Assembly: GCA_000697475.1 (NCBI GenBank)
Contig: JNEU01000562.1
Span: forward strand, 1 to 32,055
Length of the DNA: 32,055 bases
From: Lichtheimia corymbifera B2541
Taxonomy: Eukaryota; Mucoromycota; Mucoromycetes; Mucorales; Lichtheimiaceae
Direction of reading: 5' to 3'
A program made the position numbers and the translations under genes. Positions 1 through 10,700 of the stretch are shown here, piece by piece; positions within the stretch are counted from its first letter, which is position 1; the number at the start of each line of letters is the position of its first letter. The notes beneath the pieces were generated by a model, which made no database searches, was not told where the DNA came from, and saw only the letters and a list, made by a program, of their open reading frames with translations.

Positions 1-473
1 AAAATCACGATCATGAAGGTAAAATCATCAGCTACCATAATAGATTAAAGGGTTACTCACTAAGAATGCCACATGTTATGTGGTTTCCAACTATTGCACC
101 CTTTTTATCATGGGATGACCTGGCGATATTATTCATACAAAAGCGAGTATAATATTTACAAGTGAAATGAATTGCAAAGTATAGCATGTATGCTTTGTGC
201 ATAGTTGTAAATTGTGCATGTATACATGTGCCATGATGGATGCATTGCATGAAAGACTCGAGTGCAAAAATGGTGCGGGCATGGTGGATATATACACGTG
301 ACGTGATGAATGCGTTGCATGAAAGACCCGAATGCGAAAATGGTGCGGGTATGATGAATAATGCACGTGATATTATGCCAGCGAGGGCAGAAAGGTGCTG
401 TGTTTATATCACTTCATATTATTGGCTGATCTGAGTATATGACTAGCATGCCTAGTTTTTTGGTGCGGGTGAG
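1..473. other. non-coding, repeat-bearing left edge
   Basis: I see no convincing gene here. The stretch is AT-rich with many ATG/CATG/CACGTG-like words. Its only clear structure is the imperfect tandem duplication listed separately. Short open frames on both strands have repeat-like, low-information translations and no splice-site support. Confidence 0.5.
231..370. repeat. imperfect 70-bp tandem duplication
   Basis: Two copies lie in direct orientation with a 70-nt offset: 241-300 aligns with 311-370 with few mismatches. The shared core reads TGC(A/G)TTGCATGAAAGAC, then AATGGTGCGGG and CACGTGA. The word TGGTGCGGG appears twice more just downstream, at about 460 and 483, close to the start of the next open frame. 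The flanking ATGTGCCATGATGGA and ACGTGACGTGATGAA also match, so the duplication probably starts near 231. Confidence 0.7.
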
Positions 474-1128
474 ATGGGATTTTGGTGCGGGCGTAGTAAT
501 TCCCTACGCATTGATGTACCCAGCATTGAACAAGCCGAATGCGGTCCAAACACCAACGAGTTCATACTGAACGATGTGTCTTCAGCGTCCTCAAGACTTT
601 ATGTGGATATTGCTTGCTGGAATGCAGCTATGAAGATTGCCAACGATTCGAATGCTCATACGATCGAACCATTTGATATTCTTGCCCAATTAAGGCAAAT
701 CCGAACAAAATTCAACACTGTCAACGTATGAGCCATCACGTGGATCTCTATTGAATGAACCTTTCTGCCGCCCTTTCACCGTATTCTCTTATCGACTTCA
801 TGGACAAGGGAAGATGAACGACAGGAAGGTGGCATCTTCACTCCTGGCTGAAATGGCAATCCAAGTACTACGCCATAAGCAGAATGCCACTTTGGAGCGA
901 GATGCTGTGGAGGAAATAGCGAAGGATGTCAAGGAGTGTAGCCGAGTAAAGGCGATTTTGGATGCAATCTCAAAGCTGTACGGTGATGCTTCCGATATCA
1001 ATATCATTGCAAACGAAGAACTCAACAAGCAAGCCGAAGAATCGGCAGCCATACTTTCATCCTACTTGACCAAAGGCAATAAGAGCATAATCGGGCCGGC
1101 AATTCTAGATTATTTGAAGACATATTGA
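474..1128 (+). CDS. hypothetical protein, two-exon model
   Basis: I do not recognise this protein. An open frame from 474 runs to 725. A GTATGA donor at 726 and an AAG acceptor ending at 813 join it in frame to 814-1128, giving about 188 aa. The second exon is helical and charged, with no transmembrane segment or Cys cluster (ends ...LDYLKTY). The first residues (MGFWCG) come from the TGGTGCGGG-containing repeat tail, so the true start may lie elsewhere. The acceptor has a poor polypyrimidine tract, and the second exon alone could also start at the ATG at 751. No TATA box or clear poly(A) signal was seen. It could be a degenerate or repeat-associated gene. Confidence 0.35.
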
Positions 1129-1772
1129 ATGATAATAAATAAGGATAATGGTTTCGTGGTTAAGCTATTTGATTTCGTGGGTGATGATTTTTATATGAGT
1201 TCATGGGTTAATGAGAAACAGCAAGAGTACATGTGTTTAGGGTGTAAGCGTCAGTTTGGCCAACATCCCCATAACTAAGGTAATAAGAAGGGTGGAGTTC
1301 TTTATTTCACAAAACCAAGGTGGGATGATAGCCGTATATATCACTGATATAATAATCTAGCTATTAGGGCATCCTCTCGCAGCTGAGGCACCCTACTAAA
1401 GTGAGCGTACCGTATGGTTTTACAATCGTGCCAGTTCCTCCATGGCTCATTCTCTCTTATCCATTCATCCAAGGCCAATCGCTTGTAAACAAGCTTTGAA
1501 TAGTGATGATATATTTACTTTGTGGACAAAACAGGAAGTGAATCTTAGAATAATAAAGTGTTCTTTGTTCTCCAATTGATTGATGTCATTTTCACAATCC
1601 TCCTGATGAGACGGCACATTCATTTTATGCTGCAGCAAGATCAAAATGTATTATACATGTGGGAAAAACGGGAAAAAAGTCAAGACATGCAAAAGGGTTT
1701 GTACAAATGATGATAAAGCAATGATGATGGAAGAGTGATATAGGGTAGTTGATGATTGCTGGTGGTATCATA
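1129..1772. other. intergenic, nothing recognised
   Basis: This AT-rich stretch has multiple stops in all frames and no tRNA fold, repeat or conserved protein fragment that I can see. It lies between the 3' ends of the flanking convergent models. Confidence 0.5.
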
Positions 1773-2370
1773 TCAAGGATGGTGATGACGTTGTAAAAAG
1801 GCTTGGCGTAGAGTAGCGTTGATATCTTGGTATGCGTTTACAGGATCCACATCCATATAATCCATCTCGATGTCTGTAGACTGTTGCCACCAGCCTTCAT
1901 TCAATTCTGGATCGCCGTATCGATTGACATGCACGGTATGCAGCAGTTGATTGATGTGGTCGTATTCAACATTTGTCTTTGTGGATATCGTAAAGGATTG
2001 TAGCACAGGTGGATCAGTTGTTGTTGATGAAGGTGCCGATGATGATGATGATGATGATAAGGGTGTATTGACTGAGGGCGTTGGACTTGGTAGGTGGGTA
2101 ATCTCTGCACTGGTGGAAGGTCTACAATGACCAATGCAGCATGTTGTTAGATCACAGTTGCCAGTGCGATCGAGAGCTCTCTCTCCCTTCTGCACTCTTA
2201 CGGTTCCATTTCCACTTTTGTCTTCTTCTCCTTTGGGTATATGTAAGGTTCTTCTGTTCGAAGTCGTTTGAATCCTTGGGCAAGGGCCATTGTGTGGGTT
2301 GATCAAGAGAGGGAGAAAAGTAGTCAGGGCAGGGCTGTGAGGCCGGCGCATCAAATATAATTTCCACCAT
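1773..2370 (-). CDS. hypothetical small protein, two exons
   Basis: I do not recognise this protein. The start ATG is at 2370 (MVEIIFDAPAS...). Exon 1 is 2370-2202. A GTAAGAG donor begins at 2201 and a GTGCAG acceptor ends at 2105 (97-nt intron with a CTAAC branch-like word). Exon 2 is 2104-1773. The spliced product is 166 aa. It has an N-terminal proline/acidic part, a basic RRRRQKWKWN patch that could be a nuclear signal, a Ser/Pro/Thr-rich linker with a Ser run encoded by the GAT-type microsatellite near 2040, and an acidic C-terminal segment with EMDYMDVDP. Reading straight through, without the intron, would give a different N-terminus. The splice choice keeps the most protein-like frames. 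Confidence 0.5.
2039..2060. repeat. GAT trinucleotide microsatellite
   Basis: A run of (GAT)n on the plus strand lies inside the minus-strand hypothetical gene, where it encodes a serine run (TCA/TCC-type codons). Confidence 0.7.
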
Positions 2371-2941
2371 TACGCAACACCATGTTGTACCACATTCCCG
2401 CTATAATCACATTGACAGCTGTTAGTGATAGTATCTCGTCTTTGTTGTTGATACATGAAGAAAAAAAATGATTGGTTATGGACTATACATTCATACATGC
2501 TTTCCAATGTTCTGTATTATAACCCATTTGAGCCGCCCATTTGTGCTGCTGACCATAAAGGGGAGGCATTATTTATTGTATGTCGTCAATGCTACACACT
2601 TGGGATGGATGGTAGGTCGCATCTTATGGTTATTTCTTAAACAGGTTTAACATATTTTATTATACAAGTTCATGGTCATTGTCTCTTTCGATGCTTGTCA
2701 CTGGAGGGAGAATTGATGCACAGGACCAGCATGAAAAGGAATGTGGATCATTACTTGGGAAAAAGAATAATACAACCGGGGAAACAGAATATCCTTCTTT
2801 TGCTCTTAAACAGCCAAACGGACAGCCTTTCGGGAATCATGCATTACCGCGCCGAGGTTGGAGAGCATCTGGTGTAACCTAATTGGAAGATAAAGCAAAA
2901 AACACGCTCGGATTTCACACAGTCCACACACACTCAACCCC
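2371..2941. other. divergent intergenic region before glyoxalase II
   Basis: This lies between the start of the minus-strand hypothetical gene and the glyoxalase II ATG. Only short open frames without recognisable content were seen. The last 60 bases before 2942 are C/A-rich (CACACAGTCCACACACACTC), like a fungal 5' leader. I found no clear TATA box. Confidence 0.5.
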
Positions 2942-3996
2942 ATGCTCCGTCTCTTTCCTGCACGTCGCGCCTTTTCCACTTGCACTCCAAGAAAAATGAT
3001 CGTTAAACCTGTCCCATGTCTTCAAGACAAGTAAGTTTTTATTCATTGGCTTACTAATGTACGTCTAATTCTCACTACTGTCATGTAGCTACTCTTACCT
3101 TTTACTGGACGAAAAGACTCAACAAGGTGAGATTCAACCTCCTGGAATCATGCTTGACAAGACACTCATTCCGAGATACCCTAGCTGCTGTGGTCGATCC
3201 TGTGGAGCCTAGCAAAGTGTTGGCAGCGTTGAAGGAATCGTATCCTCAATACAAGCTTACTGCGTAAGTAGTAGTAGTATGATGTGATGTCACGATGAGC
3301 TCATTCTCATATCTACAAAAAGTATCCTTACGACGCATCATCATTGGGACCATGCTGGTGGCAACAAAAAGTTACTCAAGGAGAAGCCTGACTTGACATG
3401 CTATGGAGGTTCAGAGAATGTGGAAGGAGCCAATCATATTGTACGCAACAAGGAGCCTATTGCCGTGGGTGATTTACAAGTGCTTCCACTCAAGACACCT
3501 TGTCATACGATGGATCATGTTTGTTATTATGTGGATGACAATGGCCAACGCGCTGTGTTCACCGGAGATTGGTAAGCAAATGATGGGAGTATAAGCGATT
3601 CAATAGTTTTCTAACAAGGGGACCCCGAAAAGTGTTTTCTCTTCTGGTTGCGGTCGATTCTTTGAAGGCACAGCATCCGACATGTGGAATTCCCTTAGCA
3701 CTGTTGCTGAACTTCCTGATGATACAAACATGTACTTTGGACACGAATACACGATGGCCAATCTCAAGTTTGCTGAACATATCGAGCCAGACAATGAAGC
3801 TATTCGCCAAAAGAAACAATGGGCACAACGTGTCGGTTGCACCACCCCATCCACCATCCGCAATGAAAAACTCACCAATCCTTTCATGCGTGTACAAGAA
3901 CCCAGTGTTCAAGAACGTGTCCTCGGTGCCGGCAAGACTGCATCTGCTGAAGAGGTTCTTGGTATTGTTAGACAGATGAAGGATAACTTTAAATAA
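2942..3996 (+). CDS. GLO2: hydroxyacylglutathione hydrolase (glyoxalase II)
   Basis: It hydrolyses S-lactoylglutathione to D-lactate and glutathione, the second step of methylglyoxal detoxification. Exons: 2942-3030, 3089-3126, 3185-3263, 3323-3571, 3633-3996; frame stays open, 272 aa, close to the family's usual 255-310. The metallo-beta-lactamase motif THHHWDH is intact (H74, H76, D78, H79). Further binuclear-metal ligands are visible as H130 (PCHTMDH), D151 (FTGDC) and H189 (FGHEYT). C-terminal glutathione-contact residues (Asn-Glu-Lys, then Arg in NPFMR) are present. The N-terminus MLRLFPARRAFST is Arg-rich without acids, like a mitochondrial presequence. A second in-frame Met at residue 19, directly before IVKPVPCLQDN where the enzyme fold starts, could give a cytosolic form. 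Confidence 0.96.
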
Positions 3997-4545
3997 GAAT
4001 TTTGAGTAAGCAATTATCATATTCATATGTCATTCGATTAGTGTATGTTGGGAAGGGTTGCATATCCAAGATGGATGGAGCACTATAATGAAGCGGGGAT
4101 TTCTTTACCATAATGCCAAATGACGGGTTGTTTTCAGAACACAGGAGTATCTTTTTCAAGGTAGCCATCCTTGGATATATAAATATAGAGTGATTGAACA
4201 ACTTGCGCTCTATCCTTATAACAGAAGCAATCGCATACTCTTGTCTCGAGATTAATGCATGATATGTGGGATCGTGGCAGTAGTAACAATATAAGTTAGC
4301 AGCTATTTACAAAACCATAGCCTTTGCTGCTTTTTGCATACGCAGCAGCTATTGAGCAATGTATGTAATGCTTATTGCTGCAAATCCGCAGTTAACTAAC
4401 GTACAACGTTCTTAATCCAAACTTTGAGAATATGACATGATTCATGGGACACACTAACTCGACCTTAGCAATGAGCGAGGGGTGGTTTAATTTTGACTGC
4501 ATATGTCCGCCGCTTGGTGTACCAAAAAAGGAAGGGGGGTATAGT
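3997..4545. other. intergenic between GLO2 and PARP
   Basis: It is AT-rich with no coding signal. It holds the 3' region of glyoxalase II and the distal promoter of the PARP gene. The proximal promoter elements are listed separately. Confidence 0.6.
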
Positions 4546-4559
4546 GTTGCCATGGCAAC
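4546..4559 (+). promoter_or_regulatory. perfect X-box (RFX/Crt1-type site)
   Basis: The 14-nt palindrome GTTGCCATGGCAAC matches the two-half-site RFX consensus GTNRCC-N(0-3)-RGYAAC exactly. It sits 155 nt upstream of the PARP ATG and about 70 nt upstream of the TATA box. In yeast, Crt1/Rfx1 represses DNA-damage-inducible genes such as the RNR genes through X-boxes. Assigning that regulation here is inference. Confidence 0.65.
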
Positions 4560-4628
4560 ATCAGTAACCTTGTACCACTATCAATCAAATTGATGACTGT
4601 GGCGGTGCGCCTCATCTCTCAACCTTGG

Positions 4629-4638
4629 TATATAAAAG
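4629..4638 (+). promoter_or_regulatory. TATA box of the PARP gene
   Basis: TATATAAAAG lies 76 nt before the ATG at 4714. It is followed by a long pyrimidine-rich tract (TTTTTTTCTTATTCC and CTTTTTCTCTC), typical of a fungal transcription start region. Confidence 0.65.
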
Positions 4639-4713
4639 GACTGATCCAGTTTGCTTATTTTTTTCTTATTCCCCACTGCCTTTTTCTCTCTTTTATTACT
4701 TGTGTATCGCATC

Positions 4714-7700
4714 ATGGCTCGTACTCGTGCTATTCCCCAATCAACTACTACCGACAAGCTCGTAAGTGATCATGGATCACAACACACACACAGCACGTCA
4801 ACTTAACCTTTATTGTATATCAATAATAGCAAGCGACCCGAAGCTCGACACGTCGTAGTAGTAAAGTGACCAAGACGAACAAGACTCGTAAAAATACTGA
4901 AGAGATAGCCCGTGCTGCTATTGAAACCATTCGTGATTTTAAGAAAGTCAAGGTAAATATCGTGCATGAGTCAGTGATCCATTTAGCTCTCTTTGTTGAT
5001 GCTTTCATTATTGTTATCAGGGTAATACATACTATCTTGTCCAACGTGCTGGATCAAAAGCGCCTGTATGGGAAGCATCCTCCGAATCCCTTTTATCGTA
5101 TCAAGCTTTGCAAGCCTTTCACGACCGCGTTCAAACAACATCAGGCTATGACATCAATGGCTCCACCAGCGCTCGTCCATCACGCACTTCAAAGACGCGT
5201 GCCATGCTACGATTTCAACCCACTGCAGACACCGCAGCTGCTCCTGATTCCGACGACAGCGATTCATCGTTAGACGTACGACAAGAACGAGGTACTGCCA
5301 AGAAGCGTGGCCGATCGACCAAAGCAGCATCTCCCAATGCACCCAAGAAGCTACGTGGTATTGCAGCACGCAAGGCTCAAGCTGCTGAAGCGCGTGAGCA
5401 ACGCATCAACGAACGTGCCAACTGGGATGACAAGGATGTGATCAATATGGATGAATCCAACTGCTGTTTACGTTGCAAGACGCATGCGTATCGTCAAGTT
5501 GTTCGCCATGGCAGTGTGAGACAAATGAAGGCGTTGTTGGATGACCTCACCAAGGTGCCTCACTGGAGCAAGGAGGATTGTCAACATTGGAGCGATCTCG
5601 TGTTGAATGAAGCACTTGTCAAGGGCAGAACGGATATGATTGATTTATTGGTCAAGGATGAGGAAAACAAGCGTGTCGAGGTACCATCCAAGTACATGGC
5701 TTATGGAAGTACTACTGGTTATGTCAGTCGATACACTTTTGGTCATGCTGTCAGGTACGTGTTGTATATATATTGGTTGGTTACACAGAGATCACAATAT
5801 CTGATTCCCATTGTTTCAAATAGCAAAGTGAATGAATCTCGTGGAAATCGTCAAGGCGATTCAGCTTTCTTTCGCTATATGCAAAAAAGTATCTTGGAGG
5901 TTGATATCAGTCGTCTCAATGAATCCATGAACAATATTGCTCTTCTTGCCGGTGCTCAGAATCCAGATACTCCAGCCAGCGTCAGCAAGTTTGTCACTCA
6001 ATTCGGTTATGCTGCCTTTTGGGAAGGAAAGGGCTTTTACTTTACCGTTGCATCTGGCAATTGGAAAGTTGCAGGAAAGCTTATCGAAGATCCTCGTTAT
6101 CGCACTGGTTTGAATCACCTTCATGTCAATGTCTTGAATGTAAGTAAATTATCACTCTGTTATTGTTGTTGTATTTGACTCGCTGACTCACTCGTGGTGT
6201 AATCTAGTTCAAGGAGGACAAGGAGCTTGAGTCTTATCGACGCAATCAGATCTTAAAGAAGGCATATGAAGCAGCCAATATTACACCTGTTCAATGTGCA
6301 GCCATTCATCCCTCGAACAAGTTTCTCAAGGAGCTCTTTGAACAATTGACACCAGCTGAGACTGCTGAATTGGATGAATACGGCCGAACCATTGCTCACT
6401 TTGCAGCAGCCAGCCAAACACCCGATTGTCTTCAGTATTTGATCGACAAGGAATTCTCGGTTATCACAGCTGACAAGTTTCGCATTACACCTTTGATTCA
6501 AGCTGCTCGATTTGGAAGATATCACAACATTCGACCTTTGATCACGTGCATGAGCAAGGGAGACTATCCTGCTACCGAGTTTGCCGATCAAACCATGCTT
6601 CGTCAAAAGTGGCGTGCACTCCATTATGCTGCTTACTTTGGTCATCCAGAAACATGCCGAGCACTGATTGATGCAGGTGCTACTGTGGATGCTATGGAGA
6701 GTTCGTTGCGTACCACCCCTCTTGGATTTGCAGCACAACGTGGTCATTTGGAATGTGTCAAAGTATTGATTGAATATGGCAAGGCGGATCCTGAATTTGT
6801 TGACAAGTTTGGACGTACTCCCTTACATGTGGCAAGCATCAATGGTCATTACGACGTCGCCAAATATCTCGTGTGCAATGTGGGTGTGGATGCCAATACC
6901 GGTGACACATCAGAGAACCGTCCAGCCCATTATGCAGCTGGCTTTGGCTATCTCAAGCTACTACGTCTTTTGATCGAGGGTGGTGGTGCTGATCCGGCAG
7001 CAAGCAATGTTTGGCGTACAACACCATGCTCAGTTGCCAATCTCAAGGGTCACGTTGCTATTGTGGAACATTTGCTCACGGCTTATTCTATCGACGTCAA
7101 CTTTAAGGATCAGGATGGCAAAACCCTTTTACACTGCTGCGCTGTTGAATCGATCACTCAAAAATTGGATATCGAACAAATCAAGCTCAAAGCCCGTCTT
7201 TTGATTTCTAAACGTGCCAACCCCAATTTGAAGACCATTGAAGGTATGCATCATGATGTCATTGATAATATGTACATTCAAGATTAACATGTTGTTCATC
7301 ATCATAGGCGATACTGTATTGCATTCCTTGGCCCAGTCTGCCTTTTTTATCCAGCAATACCCTTCAGGATGGGTGCTTGAGGATGATACCTATGCCAAGC
7401 CTCTCACTTTGGATCATCAGGATGGTATTGAGTGTCAGCAATTCCTGGCGACTATGGCCATTACTGCAGGTGCCGACCTTGAGTCACTTAACCATAATGG
7501 GGAGACGCCTTTGGCAACGGCTATGCGACATGGTAACACCTATATCATGGAAGAACTCGTACGCAATGGTGCCAACTACTGGGATATCAAGGATTGTAAC
7601 GGCAACACCTTTTTCCATCATCTTTTGAGATTGGCTGCTGAACTTGACACCTTGCCTGAACGACGCCCTATGGATATTACCGCAAAACAACGCCGTGTCA

Positions 7701-10700
7701 AAACTATTGAGAACATTTTGGAAGCAATCGGTAACTTGGGAGCAAAGGAGGTCCAGGTAAGCAAGTTTTCTCTCTCTTTCATCATATGGGATATTGACAT
7801 TAATTATTATCATATAGATTGACGCGACAAACGACGATGGATATACGGCTATGATTTATGGTGTCATGCATGCTATCGACCAACAGCGTAAGCGTGTCAA
7901 GGAAGAAAAGGCTCGTATCAAGAGAATCTACCATACGGCTTCGTCCAACTACTCCAAAGCTACTGCTTCCAATGACGATACATCTATGATCCGTGAAGAT
8001 GCAGTTTTTGAATTCCGCTTTAATCATTTCGTAAGTGGGGCGGATGAATGATGCATGAATGTTGTCAAATCTCACATATGATTTTGTAGATGTCTGCAGC
8101 TGAAGCAATAATCCAACGTCATCGACCCAATATGAAGGCCACTGTACAGCTTCCAAAGGATTTCTTCAAAAACAATCCAAACCGTCCAAAGTCCGAATAC
8201 CCCGAGAAAACAGGATGGAGTGCTCTCCATTTTGGTAAGTTAAGCATATCATTGTCCACAGCTGAGTATTGACGACATTGGGTATGATAGCATCCTTGTC
8301 TCAGGATTCGAACTTGTTGAACTTTTTGATGCGACATGGCTGTGACCCCAACCAAGTCGTTCAAGGTGATGGCAATGCTGCCACTGGAACTGCTATGCTT
8401 CGTGGCTACTTTGTCAAGACTTTCCGCTCGAATGAGTATCTTCCATCCAGCGAGCTGCACTATATTGAGCATGCCGAGAAGATTTTCAACATCATCAAGC
8501 CTGACTTTAAGATGTTACTTCCCAATGCTGTAAAGCAGTATCTCCAGTTTGGCGCCAATCCATGTGTTGGAAACAAGGACGGGTTTTCTCCTTTGATGAA
8601 AGCTGCTGAACTACTCGATAAGCACATCCTTCAAGACATGTGTAACGCAATCACGGCGTCCAACTTTGCAAATATTGACGCCTGCTGTGAAATCACCAAT
8701 GGCAACGCCCTGATGTATGCCATCGATGCCTTGGAGAAGAAGCGCCATGATGCCAACATTGATGTTTCCTCTGTCACCCATTTGATATCAGCCGGTGCCA
8801 ATCCCAACATGCAATATCCGGATGATATCGCAGATACAATCTTTATGAAAGCACTTCGATTGGGTATTCCATCGCTTGTGGATACGATTCTCGTGCATAC
8901 AAAGCATCCCATTTGTCACAGTACCATGAACAACAGTAAGTAGTGCAATGGATCCTTTATATATGAGAAAGACGACTGATGAATAATTCTTTATAGAGCT
9001 TGAGACATCTTCGATCATTGCTTGCAAGCAAAAGAACCGTGCCATTGCCGATTTGTACTTCCAATCTATGGCGACCGCTTATGCCGCAGCTCCCTTTGAT
9101 ACGAATGGATTTGATCGACAGGGCAACAATGCACTTACCGTTGCAGCTAAAGCAAACAACGAATACGCCGTCTCGATTCTTCTCCAGTGCAATGCGGATC
9201 CCAACAAAGTGGCTGACAACATTCATCAATCACCCTTGTCTCAAGCCGTTGCCTGTGGCTTTATCAACGTTGCAAAGATCTTGCTTGACTCGGGTGCAGA
9301 TGTGAATTGGAAGGACAAGGACAATATGACACCATTGCACAAGGCAGTGTTGGCAGAAAAGTATCCATTGGTGAAGCTATTGTTGGAAAATGGTGCAGAT
9401 GTCCATGCTGTCAACAAGCAGCAACGTACAGCTCTTCACTTGGCGGTTCAGCAAACCAAGTCCATGACCAATGCCTCCCTTCGTATTGAACGTGTCTTGC
9501 TTGATGCTGGAGCTGATATCAACGCAACCGATATTCTTGGTAAGTATATATATCATTGTGTGGATGATGATGAGGAAATCAAATGACTGATACATATATT
9601 GGGTATTAGGTCGTACTGCTCTACACATTGCCTTTACGAATATGGATGTCATCCCGCATATGCAATACTTGGAACCAGTCGCTAAAAAGACCAAGGAACT
9701 TCTCAAGGAGCGCAACGCACAAGCTCAAGTGGAAAAGGAATCGGAACGTCTCGTCACCACCTATGGCCATCCTAATGCTTCAGGTACCAATGCTTGGATT
9801 CGACAAGCCGTCATCAAGTATCATGAAGAGAAGGAGAAGGCAAACAAGGAAAACAGCAATGACAAGGAAAATATTGCCCCATCATCGCCCGAGGAGCTTG
9901 AGACCTTGCAAAAGTATTCGCTCATGCAATGGGAGCTTGATGTGGCTGTTCCTACCAAGGCGGACCCCATTGACATTATCCGGTTCCTGTGCAATTATCG
10001 CAGCAGCAGTGCACAGCTTAATGTCTGCGATGAGTTTGGACGTACTGCTTTGCATTATGCAGCCATGGTGGGCGCCTTTTCAAGCACATCCATCATGCTT
10101 CAACATGGTGCCGATTTGAATGCCAAGGATTTGGACAGCAACACGCCCCTGCAACTCGCTCTTCGATACAAGCATGTGGATTACTCAGTGATGCTTTGCA
10201 ATCAAGGTGCTACTGTTGGCAACGATATGACCATCCCTGGTGGCAAGCCTGTTTCAACTCTAAAGTACAGCCTTTCTCAAGACTTTATGAATATGGCCTA
10301 TGTCATTCTGGAGCAAAATCCAAATACACTTGGTATGATATATAACACTCATCAATGACAAAGACGACTAATATCCACCTTATTTATAGAATCCTTGCGT
10401 GATGCTCTTAGAACAGGCAAATTCCATGTGGCGGACATTCTGATGAGCACAGCTGAAGTAACTTCGCTTTCTGGAACCATTCAAGATGGACAAAACATGT
10501 GGCATATTATCGCTGATTTCACACCCTTTAACGAGTAAGTATGATATGATGTGATGTTGGATATTGAACATACATGCTAATGGAATGATGGTGAATAGGG
10601 AAATTTGGAATGAATATTTGCCTGATTTCCTCGCTCGAATCTCTCAGCTGAATATTACCTTGGGCCCTGATTCACATGGACGCACACCAGCTCATTATGC

